64,000 nt of DNA from Streptomyces sp. SJL17-4 (GCF_036826855.1 NZ_CP104578.1:6545501-6609500), one strand, 5' to 3'. Positions 27,417 to 36,102 are shown, counted from the first letter of the stretch. A program made the numbers and translations. The notes: generated from the sequence alone by a model not told the origin.

Positions 27417-27635
27417 ATGAGGACGAGGTCCATGGTCGCGGGAGTGCTCACGATGGCGGCGGTCCTGCTGCCGGCCGGGACGGCCGCGGCGGACGAGACG
27501 CACACCCACAACGGGCCCACCGTGAACAACGGGCCCAGCCTCTCGCTCCACACGGGTCAGATCGACGACCCGCTGGAGGACGTCCTGGAGCACGCCGCCA
27601 TCCTCGGCAGGACCTACACCACCGACTCCGCCTGA
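27417..27635 (+). CDS. small secreted peptide, 72 aa
   Basis: GAGGCGAGGAG lies just before the ATG. The N-terminus MRTRSMVAGVLTMAAVLLPA is a Sec signal peptide with probable cleavage after A-A-A (about residue 25), leaving a mature peptide of roughly 47 residues that begins DETHTHNGPTVNNGP. The mature part is hydrophilic, has no cysteine and matches nothing I know. Its last 22 nt overlap the 3' end of the convergent dapA-like gene. Confidence 0.7.
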   Translation: MRTRSMVAGVLTMAAVLLPAGTAAADETHTHNGPTVNNGPSLSLHTGQIDDPLEDVLEHAAILGRTYTTDSA

Positions 27636-28513
27636 AGCAGCGCCTCGTACAGACCACGCAGCCCGTCGACCGCCTCCCGGTCGGCGGGCTGCAGCGGTTC
27701 GCGCAGCGGGCCGCCGAGCAGCGCCTTGACGGTCACCGTGCCGGGCAGGCCCGCGGCCATCATCCGTTCGGCGAGCGGCAGCAGCCGGGCGTTGAGCCGC
27801 GCCGCCTCCGCCGTGTCGCCCGCGTCGAAGGCGTCGAGGACCGCGCGCAGCTGACGGGGCACCACGTTCGCCACCGTGCTGACATAGCCGGCGCCGCCGA
27901 CCGCGTACAGCGGCAGGTTCATCTCCTCGCAGCCCGAGTAGTACGCGAGCGGGGTCTCCGCGATCACCCGGGCCGAGCCCAGCAGGTCGTACGCGCAGTC
28001 CTTGACCGCCACGATCCGCGGGTGCTCGGCGAGCCGCCGCAGCGTCGCGGTCTCGACGCGGGTGCCCGTACGGCCGGGGATGTCGTAGACCATCACCGGG
28101 AGACCGGTCGCGTCCGCGACCTTCAGGAAGTGGGCCTCGACGGCCGACTGCTGCGGGCGGCTGTAGTACGGGGTGACGACGAGCAGGCCGTCCGCGCCCG
28201 CCGCCTCGGCCTGGCGGGCCAGTTCGGCGGTGTGCCGGGTGTCGGCGGTGCCGACGCCCGCGAGGACCGAGGGGCCGGGGCCCACGGCCTCCCGGACGGC
28301 GCGGACGAGCGCGGCCTTCTCGGCATCGGAGGTGGTAGGGGACTCACCGGTCGTGCCGTTCAGGACCAGGCCGTCGCAGCCCTCGCCGACGAGCCGGGCG
28401 GCCAGCTTGCCCGCCTCGTCGAGGTCGAGCGCGCCGTCCGGGGCGAACGGGGTGATCATCGCGCAGAGCGCGCGGCCGAAGGGACGGGCCGGGTGGGAAA
28501 GGGAAGGGCTCAT
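27614..28513 (-). CDS. dapA: dihydrodipicolinate synthase family protein
   Basis: The 299-aa DapA-type aldolase has all the diagnostic residues: NGTTGES (Thr54, Thr55), VVTPYYSRP (Tyr116/117), YDIPGRTG (Arg148) and the Schiff-base lysine in VAVKDCAYD (Lys171). It would condense pyruvate with aspartate semialdehyde for lysine, but Streptomyces carry several paralogs and this copy is not in a lysine operon. The start is MSPSLSHPARP at 28513; an in-frame start at 28537 adds eight residues. Confidence 0.85.
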   Translation of the reverse strand: MSPSLSHPARPFGRALCAMITPFAPDGALDLDEAGKLAARLVGEGCDGLVLNGTTGESPTTSDAEKAALVRAVREAVGPGPSVLAGVGTADTRHTAELARQAEAAGADGLLVVTPYYSRPQQSAVEAHFLKVADATGLPVMVYDIPGRTGTRVETATLRRLAEHPRIVAVKDCAYDLLGSARVIAETPLAYYSGCEEMNLPLYAVGGAGYVSTVANVVPRQLRAVLDAFDAGDTAEAARLNARLLPLAERMMAAGLPGTVTVKALLGGPLREPLQPADREAVDGLRGLYEALLQAESVV

Positions 28514-28646
28514 CCTCGAAGTCTGGGCGGATCGCACAGTGAAGGTCCACTTAGATCTGCTTCGGCTGAAAGATCACGGTTACTTAAGCGTGACAGCTCT
28601 GGCATGATCGACGCGCGCGGCAGAGGGACAGGGAGAACAGCACAGC

Positions 28647-29399
28647 ATGAGCTCACACAGCACCGACGGCGGCCGCGTCGCCCTCGTCACCGGTTCGTCC
28701 TCGGGCATCGGCGCCGCCGTCGCCCGCCGCCTCTCCGAGGCCGGATACCGGGTCGTGGTCAACTCCGCCCGCTCCGTCGAGCCGGGCGAACGCCTCGCCG
28801 CCGAACTGCCAGGCGCCCGCTACCTCCAGGCGGACGTCTCCGACGAGACCCAGGCCAAGGCCCTCGTCGAGCGGACCGTCGAGGCCCTCGGCCGCCTCGA
28901 CCTCCTCGTCAACTGCGCGGGCACCACCCGGTTCATCCCGCACGACGACCTCGAAGCCGCCTCGCCCGACGTCTGGCGCCACCTCTACGACGTCAACGTC
29001 ATCGGCGTCTGGCAGACCATCACCGCCGCCGTCCCGCACCTGCGGAAGACCCGCGGCGCCATCGTCAACGTCTCCTCCCAGGCCGGCGTCCGGCCGGGCG
29101 GCAGCTCGATCCCGTACGCCGTCTCCAAGGCGGCCGTCAACCACATGACGAAGCTCCTCGCCAAGACCCTCGGCCCCGACATCCGGGTCAACGCGGTCGC
29201 GCCCGGACTCATCGACACCCCCTGGTTCGACGGGGTCGACGGCGCCGACGCGGCCAAGGCCCATGTGGCCGAGGTCGTCCCGCTGCGCCGGGTCGGCCGG
29301 GCCGAGGACATTGCCGGGGCCGTCCACGACCTCGCCCACTCCTCGTACATCACCGGCGAGGTGCTCCTCGTGGACGGCGGCGGCCACCTGCTCGGCTAG
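28647..29399 (+). CDS. SDR family oxidoreductase
   Basis: The 250-aa classical short-chain dehydrogenase has the cofactor motif TGSSSGIG (residues 15-22), NCAG near 89 and the catalytic Ser144, Tyr157 and Lys161 (YAVSK). Arg43 after the second strand suggests NADP preference. The C-terminal GEVLLVDGGGHLLG is typical. The ATG is preceded by GGGAGAACAG. It diverges from dapA across 133 nt. The substrate is unknown. Confidence 0.88.
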   Translation: MSSHSTDGGRVALVTGSSSGIGAAVARRLSEAGYRVVVNSARSVEPGERLAAELPGARYLQADVSDETQAKALVERTVEALGRLDLLVNCAGTTRFIPHDDLEAASPDVWRHLYDVNVIGVWQTITAAVPHLRKTRGAIVNVSSQAGVRPGGSSIPYAVSKAAVNHMTKLLAKTLGPDIRVNAVAPGLIDTPWFDGVDGADAAKAHVAEVVPLRRVGRAEDIAGAVHDLAHSSYITGEVLLVDGGGHLLG

Positions 29400-29429
29400 G
29401 AGGCGTCCGGCGGACGGGCAGGGCTCCGC

Positions 29430-29492
29430 GGGGTCGGAGCGCGAGTTCGAAGCCCTCGCTCGTGGGGTCAGAGCGCGAGTTTGAAGCCCTCG
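29430..29492. repeat. 29-bp imperfect direct repeat duplicating the end of the GNAT gene
   Basis: A 29-base unit at 29430-29458 recurs at 29464-29492 with two mismatches. The second copy contains the last codons and stop of the GNAT gene; the first lies in the gap after the SDR gene. It is a local duplication of a gene end and contains no separate gene. Confidence 0.85.
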
Positions 29493-29926
29493 TGGCTGCG
29501 CGTGTACCCCAGGGAGGCGTAGAAGCGGTGGGCGTCCGTCCGCCGCTTGCCGCTGGTCAGCTGGACCAGCGCGCAGCCGCGTTCCCGCGCGCGTGCCGCG
29601 GCCCGCTCCATCAGCTCCCGGCCGAGCCCGCCGCCGCGCCGGTCGGCCCTGATCCGGACCGCCTCGACCAGGGCCCGCTCGGCGCCGCCCCGGCCGAGCC
29701 CCGGGATGTACGTGACCTGGAGGCAGCCCAGGACCAGCTCACCGTCCGTCAGGACCAGCATCTCGTTGCGCGGATCGTCCTCGATGTCCGTGAAGGCCCG
29801 GTCGTACGCCTCGGTGACGGTGACCGAGGCGGGGTCCACGACCCTGTCCTCGTCGGCCAGGAGCGCGAGGACGGCGGGAAGTTCGGTGCGGGTCGCGGGG
29901 CGCAGGGTCAGGTCACGAAGGATCAT
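29468..29926 (-). CDS. GNAT family N-acetyltransferase
   Basis: The 152-aa protein has the GNAT fold. The acetyl-CoA pyrophosphate loop is RADRRGGGLGRELMERA near residue 92 (pattern R-x-x-G-x-G/A), preceded by a V-x-I strand and followed by CALVQLTSGKRRTDAHRFYASLGY near 118. The start MILRDLTLRPATRTELPAVL at ATG 29926 is typical; the frame is open further upstream but overlaps the divergent gene. The substrate is unknown. Confidence 0.88.
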   Translation of the reverse strand: MILRDLTLRPATRTELPAVLALLADEDRVVDPASVTVTEAYDRAFTDIEDDPRNEMLVLTDGELVLGCLQVTYIPGLGRGGAERALVEAVRIRADRRGGGLGRELMERAAARARERGCALVQLTSGKRRTDAHRFYASLGYTRSHEGFKLAL

Positions 29927-29954
29927 GGCGCGAAGTCTCGCACGGGAACGGGGG

Positions 29955-29976
29955 TTGACCTCAACCATGGTTGAGG
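29955..29976 (+). promoter_or_regulatory. SoxR-type promoter box
   Basis: CCTCAACCATGGTTGAGG (29959-29976) is a perfect 18-bp palindrome matching the SoxR box CCTCAAG-N-CTTGAGG layout, and it overlaps a -35 hexamer TTGACC (29955-29960). With the long 19-bp spacer of MerR-family promoters, the -10 would be GACGGT (29980-29985). The regulated gene starts at 30024. SoxR itself is not in this window. Confidence 0.82.
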
Positions 29977-30023
29977 GGCGACGGTGGAGCCAGCCGAGGA
30001 ACCCCCGAGGAACAGGAGACCCC

Positions 30024-30752
30024 ATGAACGCCGTCGCCCACCCCGATGCCCGTCCCGACCTCCACCGCCCCGGAGTCGGCGCCGTCCTCGTCAGCACCTG
30101 GCGGGTCGGCACCCCCGAGCGCCAGCGCGCGGCCGTCGACGCCATCCGCAAGGCCTGGGAGAGCAGGGAGTGGCCCGACCTCGGGCTGCTCTCGTACAGC
30201 GTCTCCCTCGGGACCGACGGGGACACGCTGCTGCACTACTCGCAGTGGACCGCCGAGCAGGCCTACGAGGACTTCGTCCGCACCTACCGCGACGACCGGA
30301 ACGCCGAGATCGACGCCGCCGTGCCCGGCATCGAGCGGGTGGAGCTCCGCCGCTACGCGCCGATCCACCGCTCCGCCGTCCGCGACCGGACGGGCACGGA
30401 GGAGCTGCCCGGGATCGTCGTGATCGTCGAGGCCGACTTCGAGGGGCCGGACGCGGGAAGCCGGGAGGAGTGGGTCGACGCCGTCTTCACCGCCCTGGAC
30501 GAGGACGCGGCGGACGAGGACGCGGCGGTGCGGCCGCGGTCCGGAGGGGCAGGCGCCCACTTCCATCTGTCCACCGACGGCGGCCGGGTCCTGAACTACG
30601 CCGAGTGGGAGAGCGAGCGGGCCCATGAGGAGTGGCTGGCCGACGAGGGCCGGTCGAGCGAGGCCTGGACGCGGGTGCACCACTACCCGGGGCTCGTGGG
30701 CGGCCGGGTGAAGCGGTACACGCCCGCGCTCAGCCTGAGCGCGGGCGTGTGA
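30024..30752 (+). CDS. antibiotic biosynthesis monooxygenase (ABM) domain protein, SoxR target
   Basis: The 242-aa protein has two ABM-type ferredoxin-like halves: residues 19-112 (GAVLVSTWRVGTPERQRAAV and LLHYSQWTAEQAYEDFVRTY) and about 130-230 (IVVIVEADFEGPD and LNYAEWESERAHEEWL). Such proteins oxidise or break down quinones and polyketides, or sense them. It follows a SoxR box, and its genomic position matches the SoxR-controlled monooxygenase gene SCO1909 as I remember it. CAGGAGA precedes the ATG. Its last codons form a 12-bp hairpin (30721-30747). Confidence 0.82.
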   Translation: MNAVAHPDARPDLHRPGVGAVLVSTWRVGTPERQRAAVDAIRKAWESREWPDLGLLSYSVSLGTDGDTLLHYSQWTAEQAYEDFVRTYRDDRNAEIDAAVPGIERVELRRYAPIHRSAVRDRTGTEELPGIVVIVEADFEGPDAGSREEWVDAVFTALDEDAADEDAAVRPRSGGAGAHFHLSTDGGRVLNYAEWESERAHEEWLADEGRSSEAWTRVHHYPGLVGGRVKRYTPALSLSAGV

Positions 30753-30757
30753 CACGG

Positions 30758-30800
30758 CCGGACGGCCCGGAGCGGCTCGTCGCCGCGCCGGGCCGTCCGG
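30758..30800. terminator. bidirectional terminator between the ABM gene and the nuclease gene
   Basis: CCGGACGGCCCGG (30758-30770) pairs perfectly with CCGGGCCGTCCGG (30788-30800), and an inner CGGC/GCCG stem extends it. It lies 6 nt after the ABM stop and 6 nt beyond the end of the convergent nuclease gene. A second perfect stem (30721-30732 with 30736-30747) lies within the end of the ABM gene. Confidence 0.92.
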
Positions 30801-30805
30801 GGTGA

Positions 30806-32665
30806 CTACGGGCGGAAGCGCAGGACCTGGGGGTCGTGGTCGCTGTCCTGGTCGGCGAACTCGGCGTTGATGTGGACGCTGTCGTACTCGAAGTGGTGCA
30901 CGCCGGGGCTCGTCAGGATCTGGTCGAGCACCTGGCTGTTGCCCTGGAAGACGTACGAGTAGCGCTCGCCGCGCGGCAGCGACTTCACGGCCGGGTACAG
31001 CGCGCCGCCCTCGGTCAGGGCCTTCGTCGTCCCGGAGAACTCGAAGTCGTTGATGTCACCGACGACGAGGACGTCGGCCTGCTTCTCGACCGCGAGGAGC
31101 TGCTTCACGAAGCCGTTGACGGACTGCGCCTGGAGCAGCCGCTTCGCCTCGGAGGAGCGGACCGGCGGCTGGTGGTGCGAGACGAGCGACTCGTCGCCGC
31201 CCTTCGAACCGAAGTGGTTGGCGATCACGAAGACCGTACGGCCGCGGAAGACGAACTCGCCCGCCAGCGGCTTGCGGCTGCTCTCCCAGGCGGAGTTCGC
31301 CGGGTCGATCCGGCCCGGGGAGACCGTCAGGGCGGCGTCGCCCTTGCGGCCCGTCACGGCGGTGGCGGAGCTCGGGTCGGTGGCCGCGCGGTCCGTGAAG
31401 GAGACCCGCTCGGGGTTGAAGAGGAAGACCTGACGGATATTGCCGCCGGGCTCGCCGCCGTCCTTGTTGTTCTCCGGGTCGACCGAGCGCCACTCGTACG
31501 CCGGGCCGCCGGCCGCCACGATCGCGTCCGTGAACTTCTTCACCGTCTGGTCGGCGGCGACGGTGCCGTCGTTCTTGGCGCCGTTGTTGTCCTGGATCTC
31601 CTCCAGGGCGAGGATGTCGGGCGAGGCGAGGTTGTCGACGACGGCCTTCGCGAGCGCGTCGAACTTCTCCTGCGGGTCGCTCGGGTCGAGGTTCTCCACG
31701 TTGTAGGTGGCCACGGACAGCTCGTTCTTGTGCTGCTTGTCCGTGGACTCGCGCTCCAGGCCCCGGTCGACGACCGTGCCGAGGGTGCGGGCGGTGAGCG
31801 TGTAGCCGCCGAACTGGTTGAAGTCGAGCGGGCCCTCGGTCGTGCCGGTCAGCCGGTCGCCGACGTTCGCCTTGGGGAACGGCTGCTGGGCGATCGGGGT
31901 CAGCGACTGGATCTGGAGCCGGCCGGTGTTCTGCGACTCGTACGAGCCGTAGACCGTGCCGCCGCGCGAGGTGGGGTTCTCCCAGGGCTTCACCGTGACC
32001 CACAGCTCGGAGTACGGGTCGGTGGCGCCGACCACGCGCGAGGAGCCGATCCGGACGTTGGTGCCCTCCAGGGACTCGTAGTAGTCCAGGGCGTACGTCT
32101 CCGGGTCCAGGGTCAGGCCGTTGATCGACCCGGCGGCGGCCGCGTCGCCCTCGGGGGCGTACTCGTCGGGGACGGACCAGGACGAGATGGTCACGGGGGC
32201 CGGGACGGCGTTGCCCTTCGAGACCACGGTGATGACCGGCTTGGAGATCTGGGTCAGCGACTGGTTGCCGGAGTTCAGCCCGCCGGGGACGTACTCGGTG
32301 ACGGTGCCGTTCAGGCTGACCGCGTCGCCGACGGCGACCGTCGGGACGGAGCTGGTGAAGACGAAGAGGCCCTCGCTGGTGGCCGGGTCCGCGTCGCCCT
32401 CGGGGTCCTGGATCCAGAAGCCGCGCGAGCCGTAGGTGCGGACACCGGTGACGATGCCCGTGACGCCGGTGACCTGCTTGCCGACGAGCGGCGAGACGCG
32501 CGTGGTGCCCTGGATGTCGTGGATGCGGACACCGGCCGTGTCATCGGCGGCGGCGTTCGTCGAACCGGCCAGCAGGCCCGCGGCGAGGGCGGCGGCGACG
32601 ACGGCGGAGACCGCGGCGGAGCGCGCGACGGTGCGGCCGGCAGATCTCGGTATGGAGGAAGGCAT
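30806..32665 (-). CDS. secreted endonuclease/exonuclease/phosphatase family nuclease
   Basis: The 619-aa protein resembles ExeM/NucH-type extracellular nucleases. A signal peptide (about residues 1-41, cleavage near NAAADD) is followed by an OB-fold region (about 45-280, GTTRVSPLVGKQVTGVTGIV and YGSRGFWIQDPEGD). The EEP catalytic domain follows, with ATYNVENLDP near 310, ILALEEIQDNNG near 350, IANHFGSKGGDE near 497, VVGDINDFE near 551 and the terminal SDHDPQVLRF. The metal and catalytic Asn, Glu and His are all present. It likely degrades extracellular DNA for nutrients. Confidence 0.9.
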   Translation of the reverse strand: MPSSIPRSAGRTVARSAAVSAVVAAALAAGLLAGSTNAAADDTAGVRIHDIQGTTRVSPLVGKQVTGVTGIVTGVRTYGSRGFWIQDPEGDADPATSEGLFVFTSSVPTVAVGDAVSLNGTVTEYVPGGLNSGNQSLTQISKPVITVVSKGNAVPAPVTISSWSVPDEYAPEGDAAAAGSINGLTLDPETYALDYYESLEGTNVRIGSSRVVGATDPYSELWVTVKPWENPTSRGGTVYGSYESQNTGRLQIQSLTPIAQQPFPKANVGDRLTGTTEGPLDFNQFGGYTLTARTLGTVVDRGLERESTDKQHKNELSVATYNVENLDPSDPQEKFDALAKAVVDNLASPDILALEEIQDNNGAKNDGTVAADQTVKKFTDAIVAAGGPAYEWRSVDPENNKDGGEPGGNIRQVFLFNPERVSFTDRAATDPSSATAVTGRKGDAALTVSPGRIDPANSAWESSRKPLAGEFVFRGRTVFVIANHFGSKGGDESLVSHHQPPVRSSEAKRLLQAQSVNGFVKQLLAVEKQADVLVVGDINDFEFSGTTKALTEGGALYPAVKSLPRGERYSYVFQGNSQVLDQILTSPGVHHFEYDSVHINAEFADQDSDHDPQVLRFRP

Positions 32666-32718
32666 CAGGGACTCCGAGGGTGCTTGGAGGAACGGCAGAT
32701 GAATCTACGCGCGTCAAT

Positions 32719-32748
32719 CTCTTGGCAATGCGCCCAACTTGTCAAGAG
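32719..32748 (-). promoter_or_regulatory. imperfect inverted repeat upstream of the nuclease gene
   Basis: CTCTTGGCAA (32719-32728) and TTGTCAAGAG (32739-32748) match as inverted arms at 9 of 10 positions. On the minus strand the right arm contains TTGACA, a perfect -35 hexamer, 75-80 nt before the nuclease start. No convincing -10 follows. It could be an operator; the regulator is unknown. Confidence 0.4.
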
Positions 32749-32893
32749 TCGACGGGTGTACGAAGGCTGACGGACTCATGAACCGGCGGACGTCCCCCCG
32801 GATGCGTCTACGCTGAGAGCCGCGCTCCGAGCCCGGCTCCGAGCCCCTCCCACTCATCACCTTCACCACGGACGCGTCGAGGAGACCCCCCAG

Positions 32894-34348
32894 ATGTCAG
32901 CGGAGCACCCCACCCTTCCCCCCGTTCGGCTGCGTGCGGACGCGGAGCTGGCGCGGGACGCGCTGGCGGCCCCCCTCCTGGCGCACGCGGTACGGCTCGC
33001 CCGCTGGGCCGGTCCGGACACCCGGGTCGACGCGGGCGGCGAGCTCGTCGACGAGCAACTGCCCGAGGCGGTCGAGGTCCTGGGTCTCACCGACGACGAG
33101 GACGGCGAGATCTCGGCGGGCGACGCCTGGCGCCTCGCCGTCGACACCGGCCTGGTGAACGTCGAGGACGGCGAGGAGGACGAGGCGGGTGACACCCCCG
33201 GGCGGGCCTCGGCCGGAGACAACCTCGCGGTCGTCACGACCGGTTCGCCCCAGGACGTCCTCGCGCTCTGGCTGGACGGCTTCGACGCGGTCTTCGCCGA
33301 CGCCGTCGCCCCCGTCCTCGACGACCTGGACGCGATCGTCGGCGAGGACGGCGAGATCGACATCGAGTCGCTCGACTGGGACCCCGAGATCGAGGCCGAG
33401 TTCCTGGAGGGCGTCCTCGGCAACCTCTACCTGCTCACCGTCAGCGAGGGCGGGCCCGGCGAGGGCCCGGTGCCGCTGCCCGCGCTCGCCGCGTCGATGG
33501 TCGTCCCCGACGACATGGGCGAACCGACCGACGACGTCCTGGAGCAGGTCTCGGACGCGATGATGCGGCTCGACGAGCAGTTCCGGCTGCTCGAACCGAT
33601 CGGGCTCGTCGAGTACCAGCCGGTCGACGAGGCCCTGATGGCCGAGGAGGGCGAGGAGCCCGCGCCGCCCATCGACGACGAGGACGTCACCCGGTACGGC
33701 ATGGTCCGGCTCACCGAGCTCGGTCTCTACGGCGTCCGGGCCCGGATGCTGGAGGCCGGCGTGGACGCCCCCGCCGTCGGCGACCTCGCCGACAAGGGCG
33801 CCGACGCGCTGCTCGACGGGATCTCCGGCTACCCGGAGGCCGCCGCCCGCGAGGAGACCGCCGCCTGGCTGACCGGCCGCGACGCGCTCGCCGCCGCCCG
33901 CGAGCTGCTGCACGCCGCGCGTGGCTCGGACGCCGGCTCGCCGCTGCGCCGCCTCCACTGCCAGCAGACGCTGTCCCTGGTGGGCGCGGAGGCGGAGCCC
34001 GCGGTACGGGAGGTCCTGGACGACGCGGAACTCGGCGGCCTCGCACGGGTCTGGCTCGCCGAGCGGGGCGCGGCGGACGTGCCCGCCCCGCCGGAGTCGA
34101 TGATCTTCTGGCTGGCGATCGACACGATCGCGGCCCAGCTCGACGCGGACGGCGACCTGGAGGAGCTCCAGGAGCTGATCGAGGGGCTCACGGGGCGCCA
34201 CAGCGGCTTCTTCGAGGCGGCCTGGCGGGTGGAGCACCCGGCGACCGCGGAGGTCCTGGAGGCGATGGGACGGCTGCACCGCGACAAGAGCGCGGCGAAG
34301 GAGGCCCGCAAGGCGGCCTTCAAGGCCCGGTCGCGGTCGGGGTCGTAG
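32894..34348 (+). CDS. conserved hypothetical acidic protein, 484 aa
   Basis: I do not recognise a named family. The protein has no signal peptide or membrane segment and is very acidic in its first half (for example LTDDEDGEISAGDAW near 65 and VEDGEEDEAGD near 89). The second half is helical and repeat-like (DALAAARELLHAARGSDAG, LHCQQTLSLVGAEAEPAVREVL), reminiscent of HEAT-like helices, and ends in a basic tail (KEARKAAFKARSRSGS). ATG at 32894 follows GAGGAGACC. It diverges from the nuclease across 228 nt. Confidence 0.8.
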   Translation: MSAEHPTLPPVRLRADAELARDALAAPLLAHAVRLARWAGPDTRVDAGGELVDEQLPEAVEVLGLTDDEDGEISAGDAWRLAVDTGLVNVEDGEEDEAGDTPGRASAGDNLAVVTTGSPQDVLALWLDGFDAVFADAVAPVLDDLDAIVGEDGEIDIESLDWDPEIEAEFLEGVLGNLYLLTVSEGGPGEGPVPLPALAASMVVPDDMGEPTDDVLEQVSDAMMRLDEQFRLLEPIGLVEYQPVDEALMAEEGEEPAPPIDDEDVTRYGMVRLTELGLYGVRARMLEAGVDAPAVGDLADKGADALLDGISGYPEAAAREETAAWLTGRDALAAARELLHAARGSDAGSPLRRLHCQQTLSLVGAEAEPAVREVLDDAELGGLARVWLAERGAADVPAPPESMIFWLAIDTIAAQLDADGDLEELQELIEGLTGRHSGFFEAAWRVEHPATAEVLEAMGRLHRDKSAAKEARKAAFKARSRSGS

Positions 34349-34470
34349 CGGCCGTAGCGGCCGGAGGGGTCGTAGCGGCCGGAGGGGCCGGAGGGGCCGG
34401 GCGACGGTCGAGGGGGAGCGGCGGCCGGGGGAGCGGCGGCCGGGGCGCCGGGCGGGCGGTCGTCGGGGCG
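34345..34470 (+). repeat. GC-rich low-complexity repeat tract
   Basis: Directly after the preceding stop, GTAGCGGCC recurs three times and GGAGGGGCC-type units alternate with it. GGGGGAGCGGCGGCC is then repeated twice. No gene or clean hairpin is visible here. It fills about half of the 252-nt gap before the PhoX-like gene. Confidence 0.75.
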
Positions 34471-34600
34471 TCCGGTCCGGCGGCGGCCGGGGGCGCCGGG
34501 CTGTGCGCCCGGCGGTGTTCCCACGGCGTTCAGGCGGTGTTCGTGGCGGCGCGGGAGGGTGGCCCGCGACAGCCGGGCCAGCACAGGGAGAACGCCACAC

Positions 34601-36067
34601 ATGCCCCTCAACCGCAGAGAGTTCACGAAGCAGTCCGCCGTCGCCGGTGCGGGCCTCGCCCTCACCGGTGTCGTCGGTGCTCTCGCCACCGCGCCCGAGG
34701 CCCTCGCCTCCGACGACCTGGAGACGTACGGAGCCGGGCACGGCCACGACCAGGACCACGACCACGACCACGGTCACGGGCACGGTCACGGCCACCGGCT
34801 CGGGTACGGAGAGCTCGTCGCCGACCCCGAGGGGATGCTCGCCCTGCCCGCCGGGTTCTCGTACCGCGTCATCACCCACAGCGGGGTGACCCGGCTGGAG
34901 TCCGGCGAGTTCACGCCCTCCAACCACGACGGCACCGCCGCCTTCGCCGGGCCGCGCGGCACCACGTACCTCGTCAACAACCACGAGCTCAAGGGCACCC
35001 GCGACAAGTGGGCGCACCCGGTCCCGCTCACCGAGGGGCTCGTCTACGACCCGGCCGCGTCCGGCGGCTGCACGGTCGTCGAGGTGCACCGTGACGGCAC
35101 CGTCGCCGAGTGGGTCGGCATCGCCGGCACCTCCACCAACTGCGCGGGCGGCAGTACCGCCTGGGGCACCTGGCTGACGGGCGAGGAGAACTCGGACCGC
35201 GCCGGCGTCAACGGCATGACCAAGGACCACGGCTACATCTTCGAGGTCGACCCGCACGACCGCCGCGCCAACCGCGCCCCGAAGCCGATCAAGGCCTTCG
35301 GCCGGTACGACCACGAGGCCGTCGTCATCGACCCCAAGCGCGGCCACGCCTACCTCACCGAGGACGCCTCCAACCCCAACGGACTGCTCTTCCGCTGGGT
35401 GCCGCCGAAGGGCTTCGAGCACGGCCGCGGCAAGCTCCGTACCCTCGCCGACGACGCCGGTGTCCTCCAGGCCGCCAAGTGCATCGACTCCGCGGGCCGC
35501 TTCGTGGACGACCTCTCCCGGGCGAGCCGGATCGGCACCGTCTACGGCGTGGACTGGGTCGACGTCCCCGACCGTGACGGCCGTACCACCTCCGTCCGCA
35601 AGCAGTTCACGGCCGGCCAGGTCACCCGCGCCCGCAAGCTGGAGGGCATGTGGTGGGCCGACGGCGGCGCGTACGTCGTCTCCTCCTACGCGCGCGACGA
35701 GAGCCCCGGCGCCGCCCACGACGGACAGGTCTGGTTCTACGACCCCAAGCGTCGCACCCTCACCCTCAAGGTGCTGCTCGGCGTGAACGCGAACCCGGAC
35801 GTGGACGGCGCCTACGACGGCCCCGACAACATCACCGTCTCCCCGTACGGCGGGCTCGTCATCGCCGAGGACGGTGAGGGCGTCCAGCACCTCTTCGGCG
35901 CCACCGACTCGGGCCGCACCTACCCGATCGCCCGCAACGACCTCAACGGCAGCGAGTTCACCGGCGTGACCTTCTCGCCCGACGGGGACACGTTGTTCGC
36001 CTGCATCCAGACCCCGGGCATCATGGTGGCGATCACCGGCCCGTGGCGCCGCCAGCCGCGCCGCTGA
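34601..36067 (+). CDS. Tat-exported PhoX-like (DUF839) phosphatase family protein
   Basis: The 488-aa protein begins with a twin-arginine signal (NRREFTKQSAVAGAG, residues 4-18; cleavage near ALAS-DD). Residues 47-65 are an alternating His/Gly/Asp run (for example DHDHDHGHGHGHGH), likely metal-binding and unusual. The DUF839 body follows: GFSYRVITHSGVTRLESGEF, TSTNCAGGSTAWGTWLTGEE near 178, FGRYDHEAVVIDP near 231 and EDASNPNGLLFRW near 255. PhoX enzymes are Ca/Fe alkaline phosphatases; the phosphatase role here is by family. CAGGGAG precedes the ATG. Confidence 0.88.
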   Translation: MPLNRREFTKQSAVAGAGLALTGVVGALATAPEALASDDLETYGAGHGHDQDHDHDHGHGHGHGHRLGYGELVADPEGMLALPAGFSYRVITHSGVTRLESGEFTPSNHDGTAAFAGPRGTTYLVNNHELKGTRDKWAHPVPLTEGLVYDPAASGGCTVVEVHRDGTVAEWVGIAGTSTNCAGGSTAWGTWLTGEENSDRAGVNGMTKDHGYIFEVDPHDRRANRAPKPIKAFGRYDHEAVVIDPKRGHAYLTEDASNPNGLLFRWVPPKGFEHGRGKLRTLADDAGVLQAAKCIDSAGRFVDDLSRASRIGTVYGVDWVDVPDRDGRTTSVRKQFTAGQVTRARKLEGMWWADGGAYVVSSYARDESPGAAHDGQVWFYDPKRRTLTLKVLLGVNANPDVDGAYDGPDNITVSPYGGLVIAEDGEGVQHLFGATDSGRTYPIARNDLNGSEFTGVTFSPDGDTLFACIQTPGIMVAITGPWRRQPRR

Positions 36068-36102
36068 CCCGCACCCGACCTTCACCTCTGACCTCTGGTC
36101 AG

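Noticed and set aside
30721..30747. Independent terminator or small RNA inside the end of the ABM gene
   Set aside because: The 12-bp stem is real but lies wholly within codons. The stronger stem at 30758-30800 is the more likely terminator, so it is only noted there.
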